Assembly (NCBI GenBank): GCA_048526005.1
Contig: DBFVEH010000021.1
Span: forward strand, 372,001 to 436,000
From: QALR01 sp900552255
GTDB taxonomy: Bacteria; Bacillota; Clostridia; Oscillospirales; CAG-272
Length of the DNA: 64,000 nt
Reading direction: 5' to 3'
Both the position numbers and the translations under genes were made by a program. This document shows, in pieces, positions 8,723-17,908 of the stretch. The notes under the pieces were generated by a model. It was given only the letters and a program-made list of their open reading frames with translations, was not told where the DNA came from and ran no database searches. Every line of letters begins with the position of its first letter. Within the stretch, counting starts at the first letter, position 1.

Positions 8723-10876
8723 ATGGATATTATCACAAGGCTCAGCGAGGAGCTTTCCATCAAGCAATCCCAAATCGAAGCGGCGGTGAGGCTCATCGAC
8801 GACGGCAACACGATTCCCTTTATCGCGCGCTACCGCAAAGAGATGACAGGCTCTCTCGACGACGAGCAGCTGCGCGCGCTTTCCGAGCGGCTCTCTTATC
8901 TGCGCGGACTTGAAAGGCGCAAGGAGGAGGTATACGCCGCCATTTCCGAGCAAGGCAAAATGACGCCCGAGATCGAGGAAGCCCTGCAAAACGCGAACAT
9001 TCTCGCCGAGGTTGAGGATATTTACCGTCCCTATAAGCAGAAGAAAAAAACGAGGGCGTCCGTCGCACGCGAACGCGGGCTTGCCCCGCTTGCGGAGCTG
9101 ATTTGTGCACAGCAGGCCGACTATGAAAAGCCCATTGAAGAGACGGCCGCCGCCTACATCGACGAGGAAAAGGGCGTTCCGACCGCCGAAGCAGCCCTTG
9201 CGGGAGCTATGGATATCCTCGCCGAGGAAATTTCGGACGACGCCGACTACCGCCGCGATATCCGCGCGCTGACCTTCGAGCACGCATTTCTCTCCGTCAA
9301 AAACGCCAAGGACGAGGATTCCGTCTACTCGATGTATTATGACTACAACGAAAAGCTGTCCGTCGTTCCCCCGCATCGGATCCTCGCCGTCAACCGCGGA
9401 GAAAAAGAAGAGTTTTTGAAAGTCTCCGTCGATATTTCAAAGGATATTCCGCTCAATTATCTGCTCTCGCGCGTCGTCACGGACGAAAAAAGCCCGGCGT
9501 TCCCGTATGTCGTATCCGCTATGGTTGACAGCTACGACCGTCTGATCGCTCCCTCGATCGAACGGGAAATCCGGTCGGCATTGTTCGATACGGCAAGCGA
9601 AGGCGCGATCAAGCTCTTCTCCCAAAATCTTAAAAATCTGCTGATGCAGGCGCCCATCAAGGGCAAAACCGTGCTCGGCTTCGATCCCGGATACCGTACC
9701 GGCTGCAAGCTCGCCGTCGTGGATAAAACCGGGAAAGTGCTCGACACCGCTGTCATCTATCCGACAAAGCCGCACGAAAAAATCGAGGAATCCAAGCGCA
9801 CGGTGAAGCGTCTGATCGAAAAATACGACGTCGATATCGTATCGATCGGCAACGGAACCGCCTCCAAGGAGAGCGAAATCTTCATCGCCGAGACGTTAAA
9901 GGAGCTGGGAGGAAAGACAAAATACATCGTCACAAGCGAGGCCGGCGCCTCCGTCTATTCCGCCTCGAAGCTCGGCGCGGAGGAATTTCCCGATTTCGAC
10001 GTCACACAGCGAAGCGCGGTCTCGATCGCAAGACGGATTCAAGATCCCTTGGCAGAGCTTGTCAAAATCGATCCGAAATCCATCGGCGTCGGACAGTATC
10101 AGCACGATATGAAAGAAGCGCGGCTCGACGAGGCGCTCTCAGGCGTCGTCGAGGACTGCGTGAACGCCGTCGGCGTGGACGTCAACACCGCCTCCTATTC
10201 CCTGCTTGAACATATCGCCGGCATCAACGCCGCCTCCGCCAAAAATATCGTAAAATACAGAGAGGAAAACGGCGAATTTCGCAAGCGCTCCGAGCTTTTG
10301 AAGGTGCCGAGGATCGGCGCCAAGGCTTATGAACAGTGCGCAGGCTTTCTCAGAGTTTCCGGCTCGGACGAAATTTTCGATAACACAGGCATTCATCCGG
10401 AATCCTACGAAACGGCAAAAATCCTGATCGGAAAATTCGGGTACGGCAAAAATGATATCACAAGCGCCGGCCTTTCCGGTCTGCGCAAGGCTGCGGAATC
10501 CTACGGCATCGACAAGCTTGCCCGCGAGTTGTCCGCCGGAGAGCCAACCGTCATCGACATCATAACAGAGCTGGAAAAGCCCGGCCGCGATATCCGCGAT
10601 TCCCTGCCGATGCCGGAGCTGCATTCGGATATTCTCGACATATCCGACCTTTCGGTCGGCATGGTCCTCGACGGCGTCGTCCGCAACGTCATCGATTTCG
10701 GGGCATTTGTCGATATCGGCGTCCATCAGGACGGGCTCGTCCATATCTCCGAAATTTGCCGGAAATATATCAAGCATCCGAGCGAAGTCCTCTCCGTCGG
10801 CGATCATGTAAAGGTGAAAATCAAATCGCTCGATCTCGCAAAAAAGCGTATCGGACTGACCATGAAGGATATATGA
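8723..10876 (+). CDS. tex: Tex/YhgF-family S1 RNA-binding protein
   Basis: Cytoplasmic nucleic-acid-binding protein linked to transcription and toxin expression in other bacteria. 717 residues, normal for the family. Order of domains: helical N-terminal Tex region (1-190), YqgF RNase H-like domain beginning VLGFDPGYRTGCKLAVVD near 320, tandem helix-hairpin-helix (about 490-570, with VPRIGAKAYEQCAGFLRV), C-terminal S1 domain from about 640 (VIDFGAFVDIGVHQDGLVHIS). The ATG at 8723 is chosen because GGAGG lies 7 bases upstream; the longer frame overlaps rsuA. Confidence 0.94.
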   Translation: MDIITRLSEELSIKQSQIEAAVRLIDDGNTIPFIARYRKEMTGSLDDEQLRALSERLSYLRGLERRKEEVYAAISEQGKMTPEIEEALQNANILAEVEDIYRPYKQKKKTRASVARERGLAPLAELICAQQADYEKPIEETAAAYIDEEKGVPTAEAALAGAMDILAEEISDDADYRRDIRALTFEHAFLSVKNAKDEDSVYSMYYDYNEKLSVVPPHRILAVNRGEKEEFLKVSVDISKDIPLNYLLSRVVTDEKSPAFPYVVSAMVDSYDRLIAPSIEREIRSALFDTASEGAIKLFSQNLKNLLMQAPIKGKTVLGFDPGYRTGCKLAVVDKTGKVLDTAVIYPTKPHEKIEESKRTVKRLIEKYDVDIVSIGNGTASKESEIFIAETLKELGGKTKYIVTSEAGASVYSASKLGAEEFPDFDVTQRSAVSIARRIQDPLAELVKIDPKSIGVGQYQHDMKEARLDEALSGVVEDCVNAVGVDVNTASYSLLEHIAGINAASAKNIVKYREENGEFRKRSELLKVPRIGAKAYEQCAGFLRVSGSDEIFDNTGIHPESYETAKILIGKFGYGKNDITSAGLSGLRKAAESYGIDKLARELSAGEPTVIDIITELEKPGRDIRDSLPMPELHSDILDISDLSVGMVLDGVVRNVIDFGAFVDIGVHQDGLVHISEICRKYIKHPSEVLSVGDHVKVKIKSLDLAKKRIGLTMKDI

Positions 10877-10879
10877 TCC

Positions 10880-10901
10880 GCTAATAAATTAGCATATTTT
10901 T
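10880..10901 (+). terminator. weak hairpin terminator after tex
   Basis: Short AT-rich stem GCTAAT/ATTAGC at 10880-10893 followed closely by a run of seven T. Confidence 0.45.
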
Positions 10902-11007
10902 TTAGCTTCTTCTAAAATTCAATGTTTTTTCACGATTTTTGTGCAATAATGACAAATAAAAACCGGAAATTTCGGAGTTTTGCCCTCTTTCAAATTTTCG
11001 TGTTGTT

Positions 11008-11016
11008 TGGTATAAT
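11008..11016 (+). promoter_or_regulatory. extended -10 promoter for the UgpC-type ATPase gene
   Basis: TGG-TATAAT (extended -10). The -35 region (TTTCAA at 10988-10993) is poor. The transcript would carry a 130-base leader that holds a small hairpin, 11058-11079, arms GAACGCG/CGCGTTC. Confidence 0.55.
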
Positions 11017-11151
11017 AATATCGTTACATTAGCATTGACAATTTTATTTATGGATAAGAACGCGCCTATGGTCGCGTTCTGCCGCGCATCTCTCACCGGC
11101 GGCTGAGTGATGGGATAAAAATTTCGTTTTGTCGCCGAGAACGGAGTCTAT

Positions 11152-12324
11152 ATGGCAAGCCTTTCCTTAAGACACATCTACAAAAAATATCCGGGCGGAG
11201 TTACGGCGGTCTCCGACTTCTGCCTCGAAGTCAAGGATACCGAGTTCATCATTTTCGTCGGTCCCTCCGGCTGCGGTAAATCCACGACGCTTCGTATGAT
11301 CGCCGGACTGGAGGAGATCACCGAGGGTGAGCTTTTCATCGGAGACAGACTGGTCAACGACGTCGCCCCTAAGGACAGAGATATCGCGATGGTGTTCCAG
11401 AACTACGCTCTGTATCCGCATATGACGGTTTTCGACAACATGGCGTTCGGCCTCAAGCTTCGCAAAATGCCGAAGGAAACGATCAAACGTAAGGTCGAGG
11501 AAGCAGCCCGCATCCTCGATATCACCCACCTGCTCGACAGATACCCGAAGGCTCTTTCCGGCGGTCAGAAGCAGCGTGTCGCGCTCGGACGCGCTATCGT
11601 CCGCGATCCGCAGGTCTTCCTTCTTGACGAACCGCTCTCCAACCTCGACGCAAAGCTTCGTGCGGCCATGAGAACGGAGATCACCAAGCTTCACAACAAG
11701 CTCGGCGCTACCTTTATTTACGTTACGCACGACCAGGTCGAGGCTATGACGATGGCAACGAGAATCGTCGTTATGAAAGACGGCATCATCCAGCAGGTCG
11801 ATTCTCCTCAGAACCTCTACGACAACCCGGTCAACGTGTTCGTTGCCGGCTTTATCGGAACCCCTCAGATGAATTTCATCAACTGCACGCTTGAAAAAGA
11901 AGATAAAGGCGTGTATCTAAAATTCGGCGACGTGAAGATAAAGCTGCCCGAGGAGAAAGGAAATCTTCCTGAGCTTCAGCCTTATATGGGCAAAGAGGTC
12001 ATCGCGGGCGTTCGTCCCGAATGTATCGTGGATACACCGATGCAGATCGCCGCACTTGAAGAATGTTCTTTCGACGTTTACGTCGATGTGACGGAGCTCA
12101 TGGGTGCAGAGATCTATCTTTATCTCATCGCCAACAAGGTTGTAGTCGATGAAGAGCTCGCCAAGAGAAAAAATATCGTGATCGACAAATCCGGCGAGGT
12201 CAAGCTCACCGCAAGAGTTTCGCCGAGATCCACGGCCAGCGCGGGAGACACCGTCAAGGTAGCCATCGATACTTCCCGCGTTCATATCTTTGACAAAGAC
12301 ACGGAAAAGTGCATCTGCCACTGA
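11152..12324 (+). CDS. ugpC: MsmX/UgpC-type carbohydrate ABC transporter ATPase
   Basis: ATP-hydrolysing subunit that energises sugar uptake permeases. 390 residues: Walker A GPSGCGKST near 39, Q-loop VFQNYALYPHMTV, signature LSGGQKQR near 135, Walker B VFLLDEPLSNLDAKLR, H-loop VTHDQVEAMTMA, then the regulatory OB/TOBE domain (about 240-390) that marks MalK/MsmX/UgpC rather than other ABC ATPases. No permease or binding protein is adjacent, so it is likely a shared ATPase serving several transporters, as MsmX does in Bacillus. Ends in a strong terminator. Confidence 0.92.
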   Translation: MASLSLRHIYKKYPGGVTAVSDFCLEVKDTEFIIFVGPSGCGKSTTLRMIAGLEEITEGELFIGDRLVNDVAPKDRDIAMVFQNYALYPHMTVFDNMAFGLKLRKMPKETIKRKVEEAARILDITHLLDRYPKALSGGQKQRVALGRAIVRDPQVFLLDEPLSNLDAKLRAAMRTEITKLHNKLGATFIYVTHDQVEAMTMATRIVVMKDGIIQQVDSPQNLYDNPVNVFVAGFIGTPQMNFINCTLEKEDKGVYLKFGDVKIKLPEEKGNLPELQPYMGKEVIAGVRPECIVDTPMQIAALEECSFDVYVDVTELMGAEIYLYLIANKVVVDEELAKRKNIVIDKSGEVKLTARVSPRSTASAGDTVKVAIDTSRVHIFDKDTEKCICH

Positions 12325-12334
12325 TAGAAGTCAT

Positions 12335-12361
12335 AAGCCCCGCTTTTATCAAGCGGGGCTT
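12335..12361 (+). terminator. Rho-independent terminator after ugpC
   Basis: 11-bp stem (12335-12345 with 12351-12361), 5-base loop, then ACTTTTTG. Confidence 0.85.
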
Positions 12362-12396
12362 ACTTTTTGATAAGCAAGGAAAGGAGGCCAAGGCAT

Positions 12397-12870
12397 ATGA
12401 AGCTATATGTCAAGCAAAAGGTGTTCTCGTTCCGTGACAGCTTTGCCGTAAAGGACGAATACGGAAACGACCGATACAACGTCGTCGGAGATTTCTTCTC
12501 TTTTCCGAAAACGCTGCACATCTACGGAGCAAACGGTGAGGAAGTATTGAAGATACAGCGAAAGCTTTTCACGTTTCTTCCCCGATACCAGCTTTACCGC
12601 GGAAGCAATCTCGCGGCGGAGATCGCAAAAGAATTTTCATTTTTCACACCCAAATATTATATTGACGGCGCACCGTTCACGATCGAAGGAGACTTTTTCT
12701 CTCACAGCTATGAAATCCTGCGAAACGGAACTGCCGTTGCCGAAATCAGCAAAGTTTGGTTTACTTGGGGAGACAGCTATGCGATCGACATGCGGGAGAC
12801 GGAAGATGAAATCCTCATGCTTGCCATTCTGATCGTGATCGACTGTGTGCTGGCCTCCGACAGCAACTAA
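12397..12870 (+). CDS. LURP-one/Tubby-like family protein
   Basis: 157 residues with the LURP-one beta-barrel pattern: MKLYVKQKVFSFRDSFAVKDEYGN, then repeated strands ending in short hydrophobic runs, and a C-terminal hydrophobic helix. Members of this family are related to phospholipid scramblases and plant tubby-like proteins; their bacterial role is unknown. The ATG at 12397 has AAAGGAGG 9 bases upstream. It is 17 bases upstream of melA and probably cotranscribed, but the ribosome binding site region begins only after the ugpC terminator and I see no clear promoter. Confidence 0.8.
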   Translation: MKLYVKQKVFSFRDSFAVKDEYGNDRYNVVGDFFSFPKTLHIYGANGEEVLKIQRKLFTFLPRYQLYRGSNLAAEIAKEFSFFTPKYYIDGAPFTIEGDFFSHSYEILRNGTAVAEISKVWFTWGDSYAIDMRETEDEILMLAILIVIDCVLASDSN

Positions 12871-12887
12871 ATAGGAAGGAAGCTTTT

Positions 12888-14225
12888 ATGATAAAAATCA
12901 CATTCATCGGCGCCGGAAGCACCGTATTCGTTAAGAATGTCATCGGCGACTGTCTGCTCTGCGATGCTATGCGCGACGCCGAAATCGCGTTATACGATAT
13001 AGACGGCGCGCGTCTTGCGGAATCGGAAGAGCTGATTTTGGCGCTCAATCGCAGCATCAATGAAAACCGCGCAACGATCAAAGCCTATCTCGGTCTTGAA
13101 AATCGCAGGTCGGCGCTCGAGGGAGCCGATTTTGTCATCAACGCCGTACAGGTCGGCCTGTATGATCCCTGCACGATCATCGATTTTGAGATTCCGAAAA
13201 AATACGGATTGCGGCAAACCATCGGCGATACGCTCGGCATCGGCGGGATTTTCCGTGCGCTGCGCACCATCCCCGTACTGCGCGGCCTTGCAGAGGATAT
13301 GGAAGCCGTCTGCCCCAAGGCATGGTTTCTCAACTATACCAATCCGATGGCGATGCTGACCGGCTTTATGCAGCGGTACACGGACATAAAAACCATCGGT
13401 CTCTGCCACAGCGTCCAAACGTGCGCCGATACTGTCCTGCGCGAATGCGGAATCGAAGCGGCAGGCCACAAGGAGCTCATCGCCGGCATCAATCACATGG
13501 CGTGGCTCTTAAAAATCGAAGATTCCGACGGTCGTGATTTATATCCGGACATCCGTCGGATCGCAGCGGAGAAAAACGCTTCGGCGGAAGGCCATAAGGA
13601 CATGGTACGCTTCGATTACATTCTCAAATTCGGCTATTACTGCACCGAAAGCAGCGAGCACAACGCCGAATACAATCCGTTTTACATCAAATCAAGATAT
13701 CCGGAGCTAATCGAAAAATATCATATTCCGCTTGATGAATATCCGCGCCGCTGCGTGAACCAGATCGAGAAATGGAAAACGCAAAAGGCAGAAATCATGA
13801 ACGGCGGCAATATCGAGCATACGCGCAGCATCGAATATGCGTCGCATATTTTGGAATCGATCATCACAAACACGCCGTACCGCATAGGCGGAAACGTCCT
13901 GAATACGGGACTAATCACCAATCTCGTGAAAGATGCCTGTGTCGAGGTTCCCTGCCTTGTAGACGGCTCCGGTATCGCGCCGACGGTCGTCGGTGATCTG
14001 CCGGTGCAATGCGCCGCGATGAATATGACGAACATCAATGTCCAGCTCCTCACCATTGAAGCGGCCGTGACCGGCAGAAAAGAGCTTGTTTACAACGCGG
14101 CAATGCTGGACCCGCATACGGCAGCGGAGCTTTCCATCGACGACATCGTCTCGATGTGCGATGAGCTGCTCGAAGCACATACGGCGGCAGGATATCCTTC
14201 GCTCGGTGCCAATCTGAAATTTTAA
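12888..14225 (+). CDS. melA: GH4-family alpha-galactosidase/6-phospho-glucosidase-like enzyme
   Basis: NAD- and metal-dependent glycoside hydrolase of family 4, 445 residues. N-terminal Rossmann motif ITFIGAGSTVF (4-14), NYTNPM at 149-154, metal-ligand cluster LCHSV with Cys173, and INHMAW with His203. The CHSV and overall length point to the alpha-galactosidase (MelA) branch, where substrates are not phosphorylated; substrate choice within GH4 cannot be settled by eye. GGAAGGAAG lies before the ATG. Follows the LURP-one gene and ends in a terminator. Confidence 0.88.
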   Translation: MIKITFIGAGSTVFVKNVIGDCLLCDAMRDAEIALYDIDGARLAESEELILALNRSINENRATIKAYLGLENRRSALEGADFVINAVQVGLYDPCTIIDFEIPKKYGLRQTIGDTLGIGGIFRALRTIPVLRGLAEDMEAVCPKAWFLNYTNPMAMLTGFMQRYTDIKTIGLCHSVQTCADTVLRECGIEAAGHKELIAGINHMAWLLKIEDSDGRDLYPDIRRIAAEKNASAEGHKDMVRFDYILKFGYYCTESSEHNAEYNPFYIKSRYPELIEKYHIPLDEYPRRCVNQIEKWKTQKAEIMNGGNIEHTRSIEYASHILESIITNTPYRIGGNVLNTGLITNLVKDACVEVPCLVDGSGIAPTVVGDLPVQCAAMNMTNINVQLLTIEAAVTGRKELVYNAAMLDPHTAAELSIDDIVSMCDELLEAHTAAGYPSLGANLKF

Positions 14226-14240
14226 GCAACATTTATAGGA

Positions 14241-14266
14241 AATCCGGTGTTTTTCACCGGATTTTT
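14241..14266 (+). terminator. Rho-independent terminator after melA
   Basis: 9-bp stem (14241-14249 with 14255-14263), TTTTT loop, T tract following. Confidence 0.85.
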
Positions 14267-14313
14267 CGTTGCACCAAGAAAAACATGCGACTATCGCGCA
14301 AGTTTCTTGATAC

Positions 14314-14347
14314 AAAAAGCGGCATGGCAAAAGCCATGCCGCTTTTT
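14314..14347 (-). terminator. terminator of the spoIIIA operon
   Basis: 15-bp perfect stem (14314-14328 with 14333-14347), AAAA loop, T run at the end on the minus strand just past the spoIIIAH stop. It could also act on the plus strand. Confidence 0.9.
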
Positions 14348-14357
14348 CTTTATAGGA

Positions 14358-15005
14358 TTATTTCTCCGAAATGGTCACATTTGCGGGAAGGATATCCGCT
14401 TGCAGGTATACGATTTCCAAAATCTGCGAGAGCTGATTGGGCTTCAAGCCTTCGCTCTTGACGATGATGCTGGCCTTGTCTCCGTTGATGACGGCGACGC
14501 ATTCCTCAAAACCCTTGGCCTTGATCAATGATTCGATGTTTGCTTCTTTTTCGATGGTGGCGGCGATGGCGGCAATATCGGCAAGCGCCTGCTCTTTGGC
14601 TGCATCGAGTGAAGCCGCATCATCTACGACGCCCTGAAGGACTTCCATCGCCTCATCTCTCGCTCTTTGACGCTCGATCTGAGATGCTGCAAAGAAGTTT
14701 GTATTTTCTTCCCCTCCGGATGGCGTGACGTCTCCGGTTTCGCCGGGCGTACCCGCGTTCACGTCATCGTCGGGGTCCACTGTGCTTCCGCCGAACAGCG
14801 CCCAGTTGACATAAACGGCCACGCCGATCAGCAGTACGGAAAGAACGATAACAAGATTGCGGACGCCAAATTTCTTAATACCCTTTTCACCGCCTGCAAA
14901 TATGCTCTTGAACTTAAATTCCTTTTTCTCCGCCTTCGGAAGCTCCAAAACTCCCGCGTCCTGCGCCATGCCCGCTCTCATTGCGGCTCTCTCTTCGTTT
15001 CTCAT
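14358..15005 (-). CDS. spoIIIAH: stage III sporulation protein AH
   Basis: Mother-cell membrane protein whose YscJ/FliF-like domain meets forespore SpoIIQ across the intermembrane space (channel or feeding tube). 215 residues: a charged N-terminus, one membrane segment near 50-70 (LVIVLSVLLIGVAVYVNWALFG), an acidic Gly/Glu linker, then the helical RBM domain. The ATG at 15005 has AAAGGAG 8 bases upstream. Last gene of the spoIIIA operon. No spoIIQ is in the window. Confidence 0.93.
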   Translation of the reverse strand: MRNEERAAMRAGMAQDAGVLELPKAEKKEFKFKSIFAGGEKGIKKFGVRNLVIVLSVLLIGVAVYVNWALFGGSTVDPDDDVNAGTPGETGDVTPSGGEENTNFFAASQIERQRARDEAMEVLQGVVDDAASLDAAKEQALADIAAIAATIEKEANIESLIKAKGFEECVAVINGDKASIIVKSEGLKPNQLSQILEIVYLQADILPANVTISEK

Positions 15006-15027
15006 CTTGATTTCTCCTTTTTTATAA

Positions 15028-15531
15028 TTATTTTGTTCCCACAATACAGATTCGGTTGCTTGTGATGCCAAATGCCGTTGAGATCACACGGATCAGCTTC
15101 GCCTGTACCTCCGGATCGTCCCCACCCCGGCATGCGACCGAAACACCGGTCACCTGCGGATAGACCTCCTTGAGAAGAATCAGCTCGTCGGAGCCGTTTT
15201 CCGTTCTCACGGTTATGTATTCCTTCGCCGAATAGTTTTCGTCGAACTCCTCGTTGGATACATAAACATATTCGGTGCCCGATGAAATACTGACAATCAC
15301 TTTCACATCGTTCGAACCTGTAATTTGCTCTGTTATGGTTCTAAGTTTATTCTCGAGTCCCTCGATATATTCCAAAGTGGAAGGATTTTTTGACGACAAA
15401 TTTTCCGAGGCCGTACTCTCTTTCTTTTTTTCTCCCACAGTTCCGATGATCACGAGAAGGATCCCGATTATCCCGATCACGGCAAGAAGAATCGTTTTTT
15501 TCTTGCCTGACATCTTATCAAAAAATCCCAT
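15028..15531 (-). CDS. spoIIIAG: stage III sporulation protein AG
   Basis: Ring-forming component of the mother-cell side of the SpoIIIA-SpoIIQ complex. 167 residues, shorter than the Bacillus protein (229), with a single N-terminal membrane segment (residues 13-31) and the RBM-like domain containing VKVIVSISSGTEYVYVSNEE and a C-terminal conserved GITSNRICIVGTK. The start overlaps the spoIIIAF stop (TAATG), indicating translational coupling. Confidence 0.92.
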   Translation of the reverse strand: MGFFDKMSGKKKTILLAVIGIIGILLVIIGTVGEKKKESTASENLSSKNPSTLEYIEGLENKLRTITEQITGSNDVKVIVSISSGTEYVYVSNEEFDENYSAKEYITVRTENGSDELILLKEVYPQVTGVSVACRGGDDPEVQAKLIRVISTAFGITSNRICIVGTK

Positions 15532-16019
15532 TACTCCGCCTCCGATACTACGACGATGCTCTTTCCGAGAAACATATCGTCGATATAATCCCTGATTTTC
15601 TCTTTATTCGTCCCTGCCGGGACCACGATCCGTATTTCCGTGATCTCGACATTTGAGGAGTCCTTTGCATCAAGCTCGATCTCGCATGTAAGCTCCTTGT
15701 CATCCAAATCAAATTTGGATGAGATCAAAGAACAAATCGCACCCTCGATCTCCTTTTTGCTGGCCTGTATTACAGCATTTTCGACTTTCTCGGATTCCTC
15801 CGCGCCGGCCTCCTCATACTTCCATTCTTCAAGCCGGATTTTTTCCGGAAGCTTTGACACCACGGAAATCATCGGCGCCACGATCGCCGCCAAAATGCAA
15901 ATGGAGATGATAAAATTGATGTATTTCTTGACGTTGCCCTCCGGCGCCACCGTAAACAGAATTCCGGATATCGCCGTAATGACGATGATCTCCCCGAAAT
16001 AAGACAGAATTTCACTCAT
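15531..16019 (-). CDS. spoIIIAF: stage III sporulation protein AF
   Basis: 162 residues with two N-terminal membrane helices (about 9-27 and 34-54) and a soluble C-terminal domain shown in Bacillus to fold like ring-building motifs. Identified by its two-helix start (ILSYFGEIIVITAISGILFTV), the PMISVVSKL boundary and its position between AE and AG. Gap of 21 bases from spoIIIAE. Confidence 0.92.
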   Translation of the reverse strand: MSEILSYFGEIIVITAISGILFTVAPEGNVKKYINFIISICILAAIVAPMISVVSKLPEKIRLEEWKYEEAGAEESEKVENAVIQASKKEIEGAICSLISSKFDLDDKELTCEIELDAKDSSNVEITEIRIVVPAGTNKEKIRDYIDDMFLGKSIVVVSEAE

Positions 16020-16040
16020 ACCGTTCCTCCAATCCCGATC

Positions 16041-17153
16041 TCACACGCCGGATGCCGCCATCAGAGATAGCGACAGAATAAAAAACACGGAAGAAATCGC
16101 CATCACCGCCGCCGTATATCCGAGGAAAGAAGCAATATCCGAGATCAGCTTTCCCTCCGGTCCAAGTCCGAGAATACCGGAACAAACGGAAAGCAGCTCA
16201 AGGAAGAGCTTGTGCATGAGGATTTGAATGATCGGCAGCGCGGCGAGCAAGCACACCGCCACAGCGCCCACAACGCCGGTCGCCGCCTTGATCGTGCCGA
16301 TTCCGCCGGCTATGGTGGAAAGCGCCTCGTTGACCGCGCTTCCGACCACGGGGATGAAGCTTCCCACCGCAAATTTGATGCCCTTGATGGCAAGACTATC
16401 CGCGCTCTTTGAAATAATACCTTGAAACGCGAGCACCGCAGACAGACACAAGGTCACAAAGCCGAATATATAACCGATGACCTTCTTGATGATCGGCGTA
16501 ATCCCGCCGATCCCCGTGACGCCGAATACCGAGGAAACGGCGGAGAGGCACAAGCAAAGCCGAATGAGCGGAAACAGCACGCCGGAGCAGATCAGCTCCA
16601 ATACCGAAAGCGCCGTCGAGATTACGCCGGACATTACAGCGGCAGAGGTGATATTGCCGCCGGCGATCATGAGCGCTGTCATAGCGGGCGTCACAGTCGC
16701 CATAAATCCCGAAAGAGACGAAATAAAAGACTCCGTTAAAGAAAACACCGATTCCGTCACGGAAAACACGGCGCTGCAAATACACAGCATACTGACAAGC
16801 TCGAGAGCCGTTTTCAGTCCCGACAGCGTTACGGTATCCCGCAGCGCCCTCAGACAGGCGGCGATGATCAAAAGACCGAGCAGAACCGCAAAATTTTTCG
16901 TCGCTTCCGGAACTGCTGCCGCGATGATTTTGAGCCCCGCTTCGGAAAAAAAGCTGAAATCAAACGCCTTATATATTTCGGAAGCATCGGTATCAAATAG
17001 ATCTTTCGGCAGATATTCCTCCACTTCCTTTGGAACCGTGATGTTGATCTTATTTTCATTTTCCTCCGCCGTGTCCGCCGCCCGAACGGAAAAGCCGGCA
17101 CAGAAAAGAAGGAAAAGCGACAGGATGCAAACCCATACCCGTTTCATTGCCAT
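16041..17153 (-). CDS. spoIIIAE: stage III sporulation protein AE
   Basis: Polytopic membrane protein of the SpoIIIA complex. 370 residues: an N-terminal signal sequence (cleavage near VRAA), a soluble stretch to about 85, then seven or so membrane helices with Gly/Ala-rich loops (IGGITPIIKKVIGYIFGFVT, SFIPVVGSAVNEALST), as in the family. GGGAG precedes the ATG at 17153 closely; the Met two codons later is better spaced and may be the true start. Preceded by a 117-base gap after spoIIIAD in which I see no gene. Confidence 0.92.
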   Translation of the reverse strand: MAMKRVWVCILSLFLLFCAGFSVRAADTAEENENKINITVPKEVEEYLPKDLFDTDASEIYKAFDFSFFSEAGLKIIAAAVPEATKNFAVLLGLLIIAACLRALRDTVTLSGLKTALELVSMLCICSAVFSVTESVFSLTESFISSLSGFMATVTPAMTALMIAGGNITSAAVMSGVISTALSVLELICSGVLFPLIRLCLCLSAVSSVFGVTGIGGITPIIKKVIGYIFGFVTLCLSAVLAFQGIISKSADSLAIKGIKFAVGSFIPVVGSAVNEALSTIAGGIGTIKAATGVVGAVAVCLLAALPIIQILMHKLFLELLSVCSGILGLGPEGKLISDIASFLGYTAAVMAISSVFFILSLSLMAASGV

Positions 17154-17270
17154 TTCACTCCCGTACAGATACGAGGATCTGTCCGAAAAACGGAAAGCGG
17201 AACAATTTGTTTTTTCTTTTTCACAATCAACCTCCCCTGCAAAGCCGTGCGCAAGCCTCGGGCGGAAATT

Positions 17271-17654
17271 TCATCCGAGAAAACCTGTGACAAGCTCAAG
17301 CAGTGTTTTCAAAATTGGAATGGCAAGCAGTAAAATGACGATCTTAGCAGCAAATTCCACCTTCGATGCGATCGCGGCCTCGCCGCAGTCCCTGCAAATA
17401 TCCGCGGTTGTCTGCGCAAGGATCCCGATCCCCAGCGACTTTAAAATCACGGAGGAGTAGAGAGAAAAGCCGGTTTTATCCGTGATATCCTGTATGTATC
17501 CGACCACAGAAGAAAGCTCCAGCACAGAAGCTCCGAGCAAGATCAGTCCAGTAATCACGCCCGCCACGATCGCATATTCGGGACGCAGTCCGCGAAGAAT
17601 CACCACAGCCGTAAGTCCGATCACGGCAATCCCGCAGATCTCAAAAATGTTCAC
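17271..17654 (-). CDS. spoIIIAD: stage III sporulation protein AD
   Basis: 127-residue membrane protein with about four hydrophobic segments, related to SpoIIIAC and to type III secretion export-gate subunits in Bacillus work. Start overlaps the spoIIIAC stop by 4 bases (ATGA), so the two are translationally coupled. Confidence 0.93.
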   Translation of the reverse strand: MNIFEICGIAVIGLTAVVILRGLRPEYAIVAGVITGLILLGASVLELSSVVGYIQDITDKTGFSLYSSVILKSLGIGILAQTTADICRDCGEAAIASKVEFAAKIVILLLAIPILKTLLELVTGFLG

Positions 17655-17851
17655 AGCCCAAAAATGCTTTTCACGGAATCGAAAAGCCCTCCCATTTCAC
17701 GAACCAGCATAAAAAGCACGATAATCAGTCCCGAAATCGAAACCAGCATCGCCTGCTCGTCTCTTCCGGATTTGCTTAAAATCTGATAGGCAACCGTCAC
17801 AAGGATCCCGATGCCTGCGACTTTTAGTATAAGCTCCGTATTCATATCCAA
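17651..17851 (-). CDS. spoIIIAC: stage III sporulation protein AC
   Basis: 66-residue protein with two membrane helices (LILKVAGIGILVTVAYQILSK and the C-terminal LIIVLFMLVREM region), the normal size for SpoIIIAC. AAAGGAAT lies upstream of the ATG. Located between AB and AD as in other endospore formers. Confidence 0.94.
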   Translation of the reverse strand: MDMNTELILKVAGIGILVTVAYQILSKSGRDEQAMLVSISGLIIVLFMLVREMGGLFDSVKSIFGL

Positions 17852-17908
17852 GGATATTCCTTTCTTCTCAAATTCCTAAAATGTTTCTTCATAACCATCA
17901 GGCGATGG

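Noticed and set aside
11035..11063. TTGACA at 11035-11040 as a promoter for ugpC
   Set aside because: No acceptable -10 at 16-18 bases; the extended -10 at 11008-11016 is better.
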